From contig OX104115.1 in the NCBI GenBank assembly GCA_944474755.1, positions 52,952,648 to 53,016,647 on the forward strand: DNA of 64,000 bases, read 5' to 3'. The DNA comes from Limnoperna fortunei (Eukaryota > Mollusca > Bivalvia > Mytilida > Modiolidae). The notes under the pieces were generated by a model. It saw nothing but the letters and a program-made list of their open reading frames with translations, was not told where the DNA came from and did not search any database. Positions within the stretch are counted from its first letter, which is position 1, and each line of letters starts with the position of its first letter. Positions 40,251 to 51,939 of this stretch are shown one piece after another. Made by a program: the position numbers and the translations under genes.

Positions 40251-42766
40251 CCCAGCAGGCACTCAACGTTGAATCAACGTTGAATAAATGTTGAAATTTG
40301 GTCGCAACGTTGAACAACTTAAAATCAATGTTGATTCAACGTTGATGGTTTCAACGTTGAAATGACAACGTTGAGACCAACGTTGAAATCAGATCGTCGA
40401 CTTCAACGTTGTATGTCCGACGTTGAAGCAACGTTGAATTGGGGTCAGTTTTTCAACGTTCGAAATAACATAAAAGAAACAATATATAGTCAGAGACATA
40501 TAATTACATGTCATAATCATATGTCTCTGTTATAGTATAGTAAAATAATTTAATTAATGCTTCCCCTTGATTAGCTTGAGTAGAGTTAAACATAAAAACA
40601 AAGCAAATAAATCAGAGTAGGGGATATCCTTCATATCGTTTACCAGCCTGGTTTTATTGTGCTATTTACAATTTTTTTTACATACATTATGGTCATTGTG
40701 TGGTTTTTAAATTTTCGCGGCATTCAAACCGGAACACTCAGCCGCGCATGCGTTCTTACTCCATTTTTTGTTTAAAAGTTGGCGACCTCGCTCTGCACCG
40801 TCCGACCAAGGGCATTAAGTTGTCGGTGTAGGACGTAAAAAACTCCCCAAGTCAAGTCAAGTCTGCAAAGTTTCCTTGTCATGTGTACTTCTACCTGTTC
40901 CAGCTTCAGAGTAAGTATAATTAATGTTTACTTTTAACAGGTATATAATACACACTGATACATTCAAATGATAAATCTTTTGACCGACATTGAAGAAGCA
41001 CCGATCCGTGTTCAAAATGTATTGCAGTTTAACAACACGCAGAACGACAAATTACAAACTGTACACAGCAGCATGTAAAACTTGACATAATTCAATATAA
41101 AAATAGCATCATCTATGCATGTACATTACTGAATAAACAAGAGGTACAAGTGGAAAATTCGTGTTGACCCCCCCCCCCCCTTTTTGAGAAAATTATAGAT
41201 GTTACATTTTCAGTTGATATACAAATATTTCTATATAAATACTAGGATGTGCTCCACACATTAACTGTACCTGCACAGTAACATTATGCACATTATCAAT
41301 TTATAAGCATGTACACATGTATTTAAAATCTTGCTTTTACACTTCTTTGCAGATATCCTACAAATAAAGTATCAAGTCTGGTGAATTTAAAGCCATAAAG
41401 GGGGAAACAAGTTTGTCGTTGAACATTTGGGGAATCAATTCTCCATAAATAAGAGGTTGGTACTGTCTTTATGTACTGTTGGGATTGTAGCGAACATAAG
41501 TGCTTAACAAAATTTTCTCCAGACATAAGAAGATTTGTTTATCATATTAAATTAAAATATATCTTTTATTTCAGTGGACATTTCCATAAAATAAAAAAAC
41601 CACCATTAACATTAATTGCTCTGCAAACAAACTTCTGACAACATATCATTTAGTATTTGTTACCCATTTATCAATATAAAGATACCGCATAAGCAACTGA
41701 GAGAGTTCTGGAAGACTGTATTTAATTTCAATTTTGAATTTTGAGGATTATAAATAATTAATTTTTCTCTTATTTCAGATGCTGTGATAAAGAACTCGCA
41801 AAAGAGTACAAGGAATCAGTGTTGTTTGATAACTGTACAAGATTTTTAAAATGTGCTATGAACGAGACAGGAGGTGTTTACAGAAAAAAAAATGGACTCG
41901 GACCATATAAACAGTAACTGTTAACCAAGGAATAGTAATCTACAAAATTACAGAATATTCTATGTCTACAAAAGTTTGCATATGATATATATAAAGGACA
42001 TACATCCATGTGAAGCGGTTTGATTTTTTAATACTTCATTACAACAGAAAATTACTGGATTTAACCTTGCTTATAAGTGGACTACTAATTCCGGTGATTT
42101 TAAACATAACTTTTGGGATTATGTATACTACTTGGACATTCCTTTTTTGGATACAGACTGGAACATTCAAAAGACAAATAACTCTTTTTTGTTATTGTAA
42201 TTTTATAAGTAATTAATTGTTCTTAATAAATAATCAGTTTCTTTCCTTGTATTTGTCCTTTTGTTAGCCATTATAAAGGGTATTTCATTTTGACCTTTAA
42301 CACATGTGTTTAACTTCTGTCATAACTAGTGAAATAGTAAAATTGTATTATAGGATTAAAAAACTATTATTATTTGCAAAGTGTATTTCAATCACTTTTA
42401 AAGTAAATTCAGCCTATTATCAACCAACATTTAACATACAAGGACACATCCTCACAAGTCTTAGTTTCTGTGTCCACATGTTTCGTGGACACAGATACCC
42501 TGAATTGAGGGGATGACAAGGACCAGAATTCAACAAACACTGACCAAAATTCAACCTTAATTCAACATACACTAACCATAATTCAACCTTATTGCAACGT
42601 GCACTGACCAGAATTCAACCAGTTTTCAACATCATTTCAGCGTTGAATCAACGTCACATTTTCAACGTCAATTCAATTTTCAAATCAAACCTACTTTTCA
42701 ATGTTGATTCAACTTTGAAGTCGGACGTTGATTCAATGTTGAAACAACGTTGTTGTGCCCGCTGGG
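40251..42766. mobile_element. DNA transposon with CAACGTTGA subterminal repeats
   Basis: The ends are inverted: CCCAGCAGGCACTCAACGTTG at the left and CAACGTTGTTGTGCCCGCTGGG at the right. About 200 bp inside each end is packed with CAACGTTGA-like palindromic 9-mers. The element splits a receptor-flank duplicate. Comparing with the intact paralogues (CTACCT..GGTATACTTC and CTACCTACAGCATACTTC) gives a 2-bp AT target duplication. Inside, about 40700-42200, is non-repeat sequence with splice-like signals and a frame CCDKELAKEYKESVLFDNC near 41780-41920. No recognisable transposase. The superfamily is unresolved; ISL2EU-like elements are one option with 2-bp duplications. Confidence 0.8.
42463..42500. 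repeat. Hairpin inside the CAACGTTGA transposon
   Basis: TCTGTGTCCAC ... GTGGACACAGA around a 7-nt loop forms an 11-bp perfect stem. A second hairpin (CAGAGACATAT ... ATATGTCTCTG) lies at 40489-40525, near the other end. Confidence 0.75.
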
Positions 42767-43560
42767 ATACTCCCATAATATACCTAAATAGATTTTATCC
42801 TTTAGTCTTACAGACACATATTTACAATTTTAATACGGCATGTAACCTCACCTCCTCCTCTTTTCCCACGAATACACCCATGTTATTGGTTACACCATCA
42901 TCTGTTACCGATAATTGATTAAAGATTTGTCTAATTAACAATGAAAGCCAGGGTACGATTATTTGTTCTACTAATCCTCGATGTTTCAGCAAACAGTACG
43001 TCATACGTTCAGAGTGTGACTTCAAATAATTCTATGTAATTTACGCTTTATCAACATATTTGTCATCAAAATCACCCCCCCCCCCCAAGTTAAACAGATG
43101 GTTTTGCTGTCAAATACTCTTGAAAATGTTTCATAATTAATTTATGAGAGATCACATGGTGTTTTTTCACATTCGGAAAGGGTGCCAACTAAATGAATAT
43201 GTTTTGGTCCCTGATTGTGTACTCTTCAACTGTATCCTTAAGCATTCGAAACTTTTCTTTTCAGTAGAAATCAAAATTTTAAGATAAATTAAACGAGGAG
43301 CACATTTCGTTTAACCAAGACACATTAACACTCTATTACAAATATCACACTGTAGTGCAAATAACTATGCGTAAGTCACCTGTAATTACATTTTCTAAAT
43401 AAAAATTGGGGAAAGGACGAACAGATTAAGTGTTTGACCTTAAGATTGTCCTGGAATAACGTCCTTCAAAACTGTATCAAACAAGAAAAGCGGCATACAA
43501 AAAATGTTAATTTACTTCATATATTATTTTAACTATTTATCATATATAAATAATTGATAC
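42767..43560. repeat. Receptor downstream-flank duplicate 3
   Basis: The continuation of the paralogous flank interrupted by the transposon: ATACTCCCATAATATACC, CACGAATACACCCATG, then CTCTTGAAAATGTTTCATAA and TGACCTTAAGATTGTCC. At 42941 a short frame MKARVRLFVLLILDVSANS looks like a signal peptide and is followed by GTACGT; it could be an orphan first exon of copy C. Confidence 0.5.
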
Positions 43561-43639
43561 AGAAATGTAACAATTGACACACTTCTTGTTCATGAGTTCT
43601 TTTACCAGGGAATTAAACATTTTGTCGCATATTTTCAAT

Positions 43640-44545
43640 AAATCACACAAAAAATGTCAGTATCTATTGTACCCACCCTTTGCATGAAACACAGTCCTTA
43701 CTCTTCATGGCATGGATTCAATTTAAACGTTGAGTATGAACACGCGGTATCATTTGACATTCATACTGAAGTGCCTCCTCTAATTGTTGCAGATTTTGCG
43801 GTGGTTGTTGTCGATGGCACATGCGCTGATCCAGTTCATCCCACAGATGTTAGATTGGGTTTATATCCCGGAAATAGGGATGGCCTACGGATCACATTTG
43901 ACACTCTGTTGCTCTAAAAAAATATACTGTTACACGTGCTGTATGTGGTCAGGCATTGTCGTAGTGAAAAAATTCTTTGAATGTCAATTACGGGCAATAA
44001 ATGCGACCGTATAATTTCGTCTCTATACCTAACAGCGTTAAGATTGCCTTGTATATGTATCAACCATGTGTTTCTGGCGTAAGAGATAGCATAACACGCA
44101 TAACACTGCCTCCGCCAAAATCGTCTCTTTCTACAACACAGTTTTGCGCAAAACGTTCATTTCGGCTCCTGTACACTCGTATGCGATATCTTGCTTGCTC
44201 GGCAATGTTGGCGTCTCAGTATTGCTCCAACATAAGGTATTTTTGCCCGCAATACATGATGGCGTAACCGAATGCGTACTATCTGTGGTGATATACGGCG
44301 CAACCCAGGGACCTTTACAGCTGTTTTTGTTGCAACAATAGTCCTGTTCCGTACATGGAATAATCCAATGTAACGATCCTGTGCCCGAGTTGTAGCATGC
44401 GGACGCCCAAAACTTAGTCGGTCTGTCGTAGTAATAAGCTGCTGGTAGCGTCTCCAAAGGCGTGAAACTGTGCTACGATAAACATTGTACGTTTTGGCAA
44501 CAACATTATGTGATTCCCGGCCTAGATAGCAATATTTCGGTTAGC
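43640..44545 (-). pseudogene. Tc1/mariner-type transposase relic
   Basis: On the minus strand, broken frames give ESHNVVAKTYNVYRSTVSRL (helix-turn-helix region, about 44520-44460), RAQDRYIGLFHVRNRT-type text, VPGLRRISPQIVRIRLRHH (about 44310-44260), CGMNWI (the DELD-region remnant, about 43830) and the C-terminal SMP ... VFHAKGGYNRY (about 43700-43660). These follow the order of Tc1-like transposases with the VNSMPRR...A.GGHTRY end. Many stops; inactive. Its GC content is higher than that of the neighbours. Confidence 0.82.
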
Positions 44546-45349
44546 AGCATCTAACATTGGCATGGCGTCACCTCATCAAAATTTTATTTTACTAATGTAG
44601 TTAAGAAAAGAAATATCGGGGTTTTAAACCGAGTGTCTGATTTAAAAAACATTCTCAGGATTTGCACGTGAAGTCGACCCTGTTTTGAGCAATTCGTAAT
44701 GCATAGTGTGTTCCAATTTTGACCACAGTCGTTCACGGGTGAATGTTTTCCCCTGGAAACCTTTAATTAAGTTGCAACGTATGATGTCCGCTAAAATGAT
44801 TTAAAAAATTTATCCAGTGTTTCGTTTCTTTTTTGAGTGAGTATATTATATGGACGATGTGCATTAGGATTTGAAAATTACAACCATTTTAGGTACGATT
44901 AGGGCTTGATTTGCTTTTGGCTGACCGCCATTGAAGGCATTTTTATTTCAAGCCTACAATAATGATTAAGAATGGCTGTTCTTTTCTTAAACTGACTTGA
45001 TGACTTGATTTTAACGAGGATAAAACTGTCTTGCAGATAAAATATTTGAATATAACTTTATTTATATCTAAGTAAAGTACATCACCCGGTTCTCGATGAC
45101 CAAGCGATCTAGTGAGGCAATGTTACCACAGATATTATTCATCTCTTTGCGAGTTATAAACCGAGTTCTTACAAAGTGCGCTCGACAACAACATAAGAAG
45201 ACAAGGATAGACAGTTTTCTTGCTGACGATCGTGGGTTCCTAACAATTACAATCGCAAGCATACAACAATAAATCCCTAACAAAAGGGAGACAAATCAAA
45301 TTTGAAAATGGACGATTTTATTGCTTTAACTTATATACTAGAAATGTTT

Positions 45350-45597
45350 ACGTTACGGAAGAATCTCTGTTTTTGTTTCTGATTTATCCAATAAAGATTA
45401 ATAGGTTCTTTCATACGTTTTTGGAAAAGACCGGTTGATCTTTCACGAGTGATCGAAATTTTTTTGTCTTTTCGCGCGTGGAGCGCAGCGGAACGAGCTA
45501 AAAGACATAAAACATTTCTATCACGAGTGAAAGATCACACGAACTATCCCAAAAACGTATGAAAGTACCTATTTCTTCCGTAAACCAATAACTTTCA
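45350..45597. mobile_element. Foldback MITE
   Basis: TTACGGAAGAA at the left and TTCTTCCGTAA at the right are inverted. Further inside, TTTCATACGTTTTTGG pairs with CCAAAAACGTATGAAA-like text, and TGATCTTTCACGAGTGAT with ATCACGAGTGAAAGATCA. The central part (GCGCGTGGAGCGCAGCGGAA) is GC-rich. Non-coding. Confidence 0.75.
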
Positions 45598-45650
45598 CAT
45601 CGCTATAACCTATAGACTCTCCATTGTTATAGACTCAATTGTCTCTGACG

Positions 45651-45748
45651 TCCAATCAGAACGCCGGAAACAAGAACGTCACGCAAGAACGTTGTTATGC
45701 TTCCATAACAACGTTCTACTTTCCGGCGTTTTGATTGGATGACACAGC
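45651..45748. repeat. Second foldback element
   Basis: CCAATCAGAACGCCGGAAA and TTTCCGGCGTTTTGATTGG form the outer stem. AGAACGTTGTTATG and CATAACAACGTTCT form an inner stem. Confidence 0.8.
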
Positions 45749-45999
45749 AAGTACAGATGTGTGCGCATGAGTTCATCTGTACTGGGTTATCTGTACCACA
45801 AATCGGCCATTTAAAGAAGAATCACACTAACGTAAGTGTTATCCTTAGGCTTAAAATGAGAACAAAAATACATAGGCTAGCCTCATTCCGCATTCTTTCC
45901 GATATAACTACTGGACTAAATAAATGATTTTAAAATAATTAGTTTACGGAAACCGTTCACGATAAAAGAGCTGGATATTTCGTCATCTTCTGAAGTATT

Positions 46000-46860
46000 G
46001 TATCTGATCTGACAGATTTTTTGTTTATCTTCAAATCTAGTATTTCTTTTGAATTTTCTTACAAAAAACACAAGGTAAATTCATAATTTCTAGACACAGA
46101 ATTGAGACAATGAAATCCATATCGCTCATACTGGCAATCATCCGCTATAAAATATGAAATTGTCTGACTAAAAATAATTATAAAACTTTATTAAATAGTA
46201 GTTATTTGTACTTAGTATCCCATACATTATGCATGCAAAGTTTCAAACATTTGACCTTGCAGGAGCAACGTCTATCTTTTGAGATTTTCCTATTTGAATT
46301 TTTCCACTTAGAAAACAAACTCGGAGACGTAAAAGGAATTTAATATTTCCGCCAAATAGTATTAGATGTGACTCTTTTCGTCGTCACAATTGCTGCTTAA
46401 TTTACATCCATCAAGTCATCGGCTATTGACAAAAGTTCAATAAACTTTGACCTTATGCCGATTCTTGTCTCCACTACGCACCAAAGATTATTTTGTTAGA
46501 GCTTTTGAGCTCCATTAACCTTATCCATGAATACTTATAATACAAATAAATAGTCGCTGCAAGGTATCTTACTAAAGTCACTTAGAATAAAGACCTATAA
46601 ATTATTGGAATAATGCCACCTTTACCGTATAAAATCTCACATTTTAAACAGATTGAATGCAACGTAGTTTCTGATGATCTAATATCAGTTTCCACTTGGT
46701 TGATACGCTTTGCAATTCTGTAGAATGCCTAAGTGACATTCAATTTAATCTAAGTTATAATCTTGTTCTCTTTGGAACGTTATATATTTCAACGAAAAGT
46801 CACATTCAATGATCCTAGCGGGAATACTGATTTATTAGACTCAAATCCTCTAGTGATGGA
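46000..46860. other. Non-coding stretch, nothing recognised
   Basis: AT-rich sequence between the duplicated flank and receptor copy C; no repeat or coding signature seen. Confidence 0.4.
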
Positions 46861-47347
46861 TGTGTGTTTTTTTACAGGTACTCCCGCTCCCGTGATATAT
46901 ATTGGAAGCCAGTCGGAAAGTGTCTTTTATAAGTGAGATTAAATAATATATCTTATTTTAATTTGTTTTAAAAGTACAAAATGGGTTATTACTGTTATAT
47001 TCAGTAACCTTACGATCTCTATAAATAAATAGATAATAAAATGTATCTCCAAGATGAGCTCTACGCAGATAACATATTCTTTGTACCTGAATTTGTAACA
47101 AATGTATTGCATTTCATAAAAAGTACTTTTATTTTTATATTGCATATCTTACATTATAAATAGTGAAATTAAACATATATATAGAAAATAATGTTTCTAA
47201 AGATCTTATTAAAGGAACTAATTGTTTTTGTGATATCTTTACTTTAATATTTTTAATTTCTTCCTTCAGGGGTTGATCGTATAACAGAACATAAAATATA
47301 TTACCAGAAAAACTAGGAGTTCTAAAACAATATACTAAATAATCCTT

Positions 47348-47520
47348 TTTTGTTTGAATATACTTTAACGCCACTTTCAAAATTTGTAAGCTATATAATG
47401 GCGTCCGGCTTTTATTCCGGAAGCAAACAGAAGTGCCCGAAAAAAATCCCGGACCTTAGGCTTGCAAAAAATGGAGTCTAGCATATCTTCATGCATTGAA
47501 GCACCCGCGATTACATTTAC
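47348..47520 (-). mobile_element. tRNA-derived SINE, copy 8 (partial)
   Basis: Tail complement TTTGAATATACTTTAACGCC, body GAAGCAAACAGAAGTGCCC and a degraded head. It sits just upstream of the copy C EGF exon. Confidence 0.65.
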
Positions 47521-48404
47521 TTCAAGCAATAGCTTAACTTACTGATTTTTGTATTTGTAAGGTCAGTAAATTTTAAATTAAAAGTGAATATAGTTTTCCT
47601 GAATGTCCTGTTAGATACAATGAGCTCAATACAATGTATTGTTCACGATGTTCTGCTAACACATACGGCGTGTTGTGTTCGCAGTTATGTTAACAAACCA
47701 AAAGGTACTTTTGTTTAACTAAAACATTTTTAGTTTCTTGTATTTTTATTTATATGTTTTGAAATACTGGGATTTAGCACAAAAGGTCATCTAGTTTCTT
47801 TACATATAAAACTTGTAACACATCGAACAACTTACATTGTAAACGGTTCTAAGCCTTCCTGAAACTTATATTTAGATTATTATTAAAACAAATACTAGTA
47901 AACTGATATCCATAAAGAGATCGGTATTGGATCTAGAAATGATGACTGAACACAAAATCTCAGACAAAGGACACATAAATTCGTGTCATAGTTGGTTATA
48001 CTCTTAAAAAAGTTGTGATATATAAACAGTAGAAAGTTAGTTTAAAAAATAGGAAATTTATAAATATCCTGGCCAAAACTGGAACAAAAAGTAATAAAAC
48101 TACTACCACATTGATATACATATTAGTACATGATATAGAATTAACGTTATATTATAACTGAATCTTTTATATTATTTTGTAATGATTTAAGCTTCCCTGA
48201 TGAAACTGTTTATGTCAAGAGATAGAAAAGCCGTTTTTTACTTTACGTCATGTTAAAACATTATTTGTCACTCCTTTAGGATAAATTGGTTAACAATTTA
48301 GTTTTTCATGTAGGCATGCGTATTGTGAAACTGTAGCATATTAAAACAATAGTATCAATGTTAAAAAGCTATTAACTGTTTGTGCATTTTATCTGTCCTT
48401 ATAG

Positions 48405-48448
48405 GTGTGATCATATTGTTGGTTGTATCGGTTACAGTGGCGTGATAG
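48405..48448 (+). CDS. Copy C CDHIVGC exon
   Basis: 44 bp, the same length and phases as gene A exon 4, with intact TTATAG and GTAACT. It encodes CDHIVGCIGYSGVI. It survives although the preceding EGF exon is broken. Confidence 0.65.
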
Positions 48449-49289
48449 GTAACTGTACGCTTTTAATATTGATAACTTTGAGTATACAAGTACAAATGGC
48501 AAATTACATTTGGTAAAATTTCAAGAAAATAATTAATGGTTGGTTAAAATGAAGTAATATACAACTTGAAATATATATGCTACGTGTATTTTAATTATTT
48601 AGACGAATAAACAAACGCTTGAATTGAGATATAAAATCAAAACTGTGTGTATAGTAGACGTACAGCATCATTGCGGTATATAGATAATTATTTTCTAGCA
48701 CATAGACGACATGTCTGTATGGTAAAGAGATATTTATTAACCTTTATTTTTATTTGCACACTTTTAGAAGTAGACAAATAACTCTTTTATAGAAAAAAAA
48801 TCGAAGATACCTAGGATAAAAGTCAGGGAAGACAAATCTATAGGCGCACAAAAGGGACAACAACATACACATACCTCACTTAAAACCGGTGGGTGGGCGA
48901 AGGTAGGCACCTTCTGTTGCACGCATGACACCCGTCGTATTAAGTTAAAATTAGGTAACTAGTCACAATCCGGGGTAGTCATAATTCAGTACTGAGCTGG
49001 AATGTGGTTTTGAGGAAAGGAACAAAATTCTTTGTAACTCAGCTATTCAGTAAACGTCAACTAAGTCATGATGGCGACTGTAAAATTTTCTTAGTGATCG
49101 CTGCAATCTTATCAATCTAAATCCCTTATTAACTAGCTTTTCTGTCAGCGGACATCATCTATTAAGAAGATCGTGATAGTTTTAATATTTGCATCAGTGT
49201 GAATGCAAGACGAAGTCTTAATTGAAATATTTAAAGTCATACTGTTTACATGCATATCGTTTATTGTTGCTTAAGTCTTCCAACAATCT

Positions 49290-49800
49290 TTACCGTCTGA
49301 ATATGATTTTATTGTTTTCATATTATTTACACATTCTTTAAATTTCTTTATATTTCAACTTATAAAGTCTTTTTTAATTACAGAAAGAACAAAGGACAGC
49401 AACATGGGTAATATACACTGAAGCTTATAATATATAAAACGATAGAACTGACTAAATAATTTTGAGGCCAAAAATACCACAACTTAAAACAAATACTTTT
49501 GGCAAGGGTTTATATAGTTAAAGTATATCACAAAATCTTCATGGCCTGACATTTGCTTTGCAGCGAAATAACTTTACCGTCTGAATATGGTTTATTATTT
49601 TCATATTATTTACACATTCTATAAACGTTTAAAAATGAATTAAAATATATTTCAACTGATAAAGTAATTTTCATTACAGAAAAAACAGAAGACATCAACA
49701 TAGGTAATATACACTGAGGCATTGAATAATTACATATTTTAAATAAAACTGCCTAAATAATTTTGAGGCCAACAATAGCACAACTTGAAACAAATACTTT
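49290..49800 (+). repeat. Tandem duplication (~296 bp) containing a 24-bp exon
   Basis: The block TTATTGTTTTCATATTATTT..., CAGAAA.AACA.A.GACA.CAACAT.GGTAATATACACTGA, then GAGGCCAA.AATA.CACAACTT occurs twice (exons at 49384 and 49680). Both exons are phase 1-1 and encode ERTKDSNM and EKTEDINI. Confidence 0.75.
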
Positions 49801-50176
49801 CAGCAAGTGTTTATATACTTACTTAAAATATATTAAAAAAGTCTTAATGGTCTGACATTTTATTTAAAAACAAATAATAATCGGACAGTTCAATCATATC
49901 GATACTTTCATCGTTATGAATAGATTATGTTGTAAACATGCATTCCACATCTGTTATTTATATTTATTAAGATTAAAGTTATGTTTTATGTACTTAATTT
50001 TATAACCACAGATCATTTAGGTAGCGACCTCGTACTAAATATTGGAAAATTCCTTAAAAAATTAACGTATACATTTGAATCTTTCATGTAGGATGAAGTT
50101 ATTTTATGCCAAATTGATATTTATAAGATTCGCTATTAATCCATAAAAAATGAGTTTTTGATGCTATCGTTTCTAG

Positions 50177-50478
50177 GCATTGACATGTGGCGCATTATTG
50201 TATTTACTTTCACCGCCGTTGGAATAGCAATAGCCATTGTTGTAAGTGTTTGCCACTTATGGTTTAAAAGAATGAAAATGCAAAATACGAACCATGTCGG
50301 TGAAACCGATGCTGAGATGGATGTTTCCATAGCTGGACATGAGTATGAAGAAATAAATGAATTGAATATGATAGATTCTCCTTTTGTTAATGCTAATATG
50401 GATCGTGATGAAAGCTCTGAAGATGACGCTGGCAGTACAGCACTGTTGATGAGTATCCTATCACTGACGCCAGGTTAA
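50177..50478 (+). pseudogene. Copy C TM and truncated tail exon
   Basis: Acceptor TTTCTAG, then GIDMWRIIVFTFTAVGIAIA and the rest of a TM helix, WFKRMKM, a polar linker and AGHEYEEINELNMIDS. A frameshift relative to gene A leads to TAA at 50476. A truncated but YEEI-containing tail could in principle be expressed. Confidence 0.7.
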
Positions 50479-50699
50479 TTATTAATCATCAAGAAAACGT
50501 CAGAATGAGCAAGACCAAACTTCTGGGTATGCTACATGTCAGGTTAAACCGACGGAGGAACCTCCAGTTGAAGCTATGTCGGAAGAAGAAGCTATGAACG
50601 GAGCAGTACCTGATGAAATTCTTGCGGAAACTAATAACCGTCCTTGAAAATGATAAACACTTAAGCAGTCTAAATGTGTTTTCGTACTGTTAACAAGTT

Positions 50700-51240
50700 A
50701 ATTTCAAATCTCATGATATGACTTATAAATTAACTAATTATTCGCAATAATATATGTTTTTATTTTTACTTTTATTAAATAACTAGTGGTAATAAGCACA
50801 AACATTAATTAGTGTTGAACACATTTCAACTATTTCATCAAAGCTGAACAATTGGCCTTTTTGAAAAGCTATTCTTAGTTATTGTAAAAATTGAGAATTC
50901 TTTTCCTTTTTTAATATTTCGCGGGTTTTTAAAACTCGCGGAAATATACGTTTTAGTGTATCGATGTTTCATAAAGGATTGCAGAACTATTGTGCAAGGG
51001 TACTAGAAAGGGTCAGACCCACAAAGCTCTGTTCGACCCAGATGACCGGTACTCTGGTTCCTCCCCCCCCCAACCCTTAAAACAACAGAATATATAAATA
51101 AGACATGGACTCTATAATAGTGAAATAGTTTGGTTTTCTGATTATTTTGTTTACAGGACGTTGAATTTAAACAAAATTTAAGTTTACCTTAAACAAATTT
51201 TATTTATTACATTTTTTTTATTTTTAGAACTTAACTTTTG
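50700..51240. other. Spacer with poly-C tract
   Basis: AT-rich; TCGCGGG/CTCGCGG foldback near 50928-50941 and poly-C at 51062. No gene. Confidence 0.4.
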
Positions 51241-51246
51241 TTTCAG

Positions 51247-51560
51247 TCCGACTTAAAAATACTGTAGAAAATATTACATCTACAAAAATGAATATTAACT
51301 CGGAATACACTGAGGAAATAATAGATATTTTGACAATTTCCAAATTTTTTTTGTTGATTGTTGTTATTAAGGAACATATCAAAAATTTAGATCAAGGAAA
51401 TATTAACACTTCATGTCACATGAATTCATTGTATTTTTATTGTGCATTTTCAGGTTATTGTCATTCATGTTCAAGTGGTTGATGATTAATTTAATTATGC
51501 TATTAAATATATACCTTGTAAACAACACTCACATAAATCAATAAAAAATCATTATTGATA
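51247..51560 (+). other. Receptor-family 3' block with open frame
   Basis: After TTTGTTTCAG an open frame begins RLKNTVENITSTKMNINS and runs to TGA at 51482. The same block, broken or untranslated, follows gene A and appears at 38494. It may be an alternative last exon or simply 3' UTR. AATAAA is near 51540. Confidence 0.5.
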
Positions 51561-51673
51561 AAGTCAAGTAATATTTATTTATAAGTCGGTACAAGTTACA
51601 AACAAATAACACAAGCTGTAATGAGCTTTTAATACCGACATTGCATTATAACACTACACACATATATAATATT

Positions 51674-51932
51674 GGGGCCTCGGTGGCCGAGTGGTCAAGG
51701 TAGTTCGCCTACTATTGATTATGTGGTCTGTAAACACTGAGATGGCGGGTTCAACTCTCACTGTAGGCAGGGAGTACTCGACTCAAATCTTAATTGACAA
51801 GGATTGCCAGTTTTCCTACCGCAGGTTTTCTCCGGGTACTCCGGATTCCTCCCCCAATAAAAATTGGACGCCATGATATAGCTGAAAAATTGATGAAAGT
51901 GGCGTTAAAAACCAACAAACAAACAAACAAAC
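51674..51932 (+). mobile_element. tRNA-derived SINE, copy 9 (full length, best preserved)
   Basis: The head GGGGCCTCGGTGGCCGAGTG (A-box region) and GCGGGTTCAACTCTC (B-box) look like a Leu/Ser tRNA. Body: AATTGACAAGGATTGCCAGT, TTTTCTCCGGGTACTCCGG. Tail: ATATAGCTGAAAAATTGATG, AAGTGGCGTTAAAAACC, (CAAA)n. It is the best local reference for the family. Confidence 0.9.
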
Positions 51933-51939
51933 ATATATA

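Larger units (their letters stand above)
45283..45930. repeat. Segmental duplicate of 37250-38060 split by foldback elements
   Basis: GGGAGACAAATCAAATTTGA (45283) and the block GTGTTATCCTTAGGCTTAAA (about 45836) correspond to 37380 and 37965. Between them about 490 bp of foldback sequence is inserted that the other copy lacks. Confidence 0.6.
46879..50478 (+). pseudogene. Receptor copy C: decayed paralogue of gene A
   Basis: Recognisable pieces: a possible exon 2 remnant after TTTTTTTACAG at about 46879 (VIYIGSQSESVFY), an EGF exon 47602-47704, an intact CDHIVGC exon 48405-48448, two 24-bp stalk exons 49384-49407 and 49680-49703, possibly a 9-bp exon 50012-50020, and the TM/tail exon 50177-50478. 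The EGF exon has lost its acceptor AG (CCTG instead), is 6 bp short and has an in-frame TAA after QLC. The tail keeps AGHEYEEINE but shifts frame after SSEDDAGS and stops at 50476. Text homologous to the rest of the gene A tail (SGYATC ...) continues out of frame to about 50690. Confidence 0.75.

Noticed and set aside
41323..41526. 67-codon minus-strand frame inside the CAACGTTGA transposon
   Set aside because: No recognisable domain, no splice support, and its length is unremarkable.
42941..43036. First exon of receptor copy C
   Set aside because: It looks like a signal peptide and has GTACGT after it, but the phase (1) does not match gene A exon 1 (2) and the next exons are decayed; kept only as a note.
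51674..51760. Functional tRNA-Leu/Ser gene
   Set aside because: The tRNA-like head is degraded, continues into a SINE body and tail, and recurs many times in the window.
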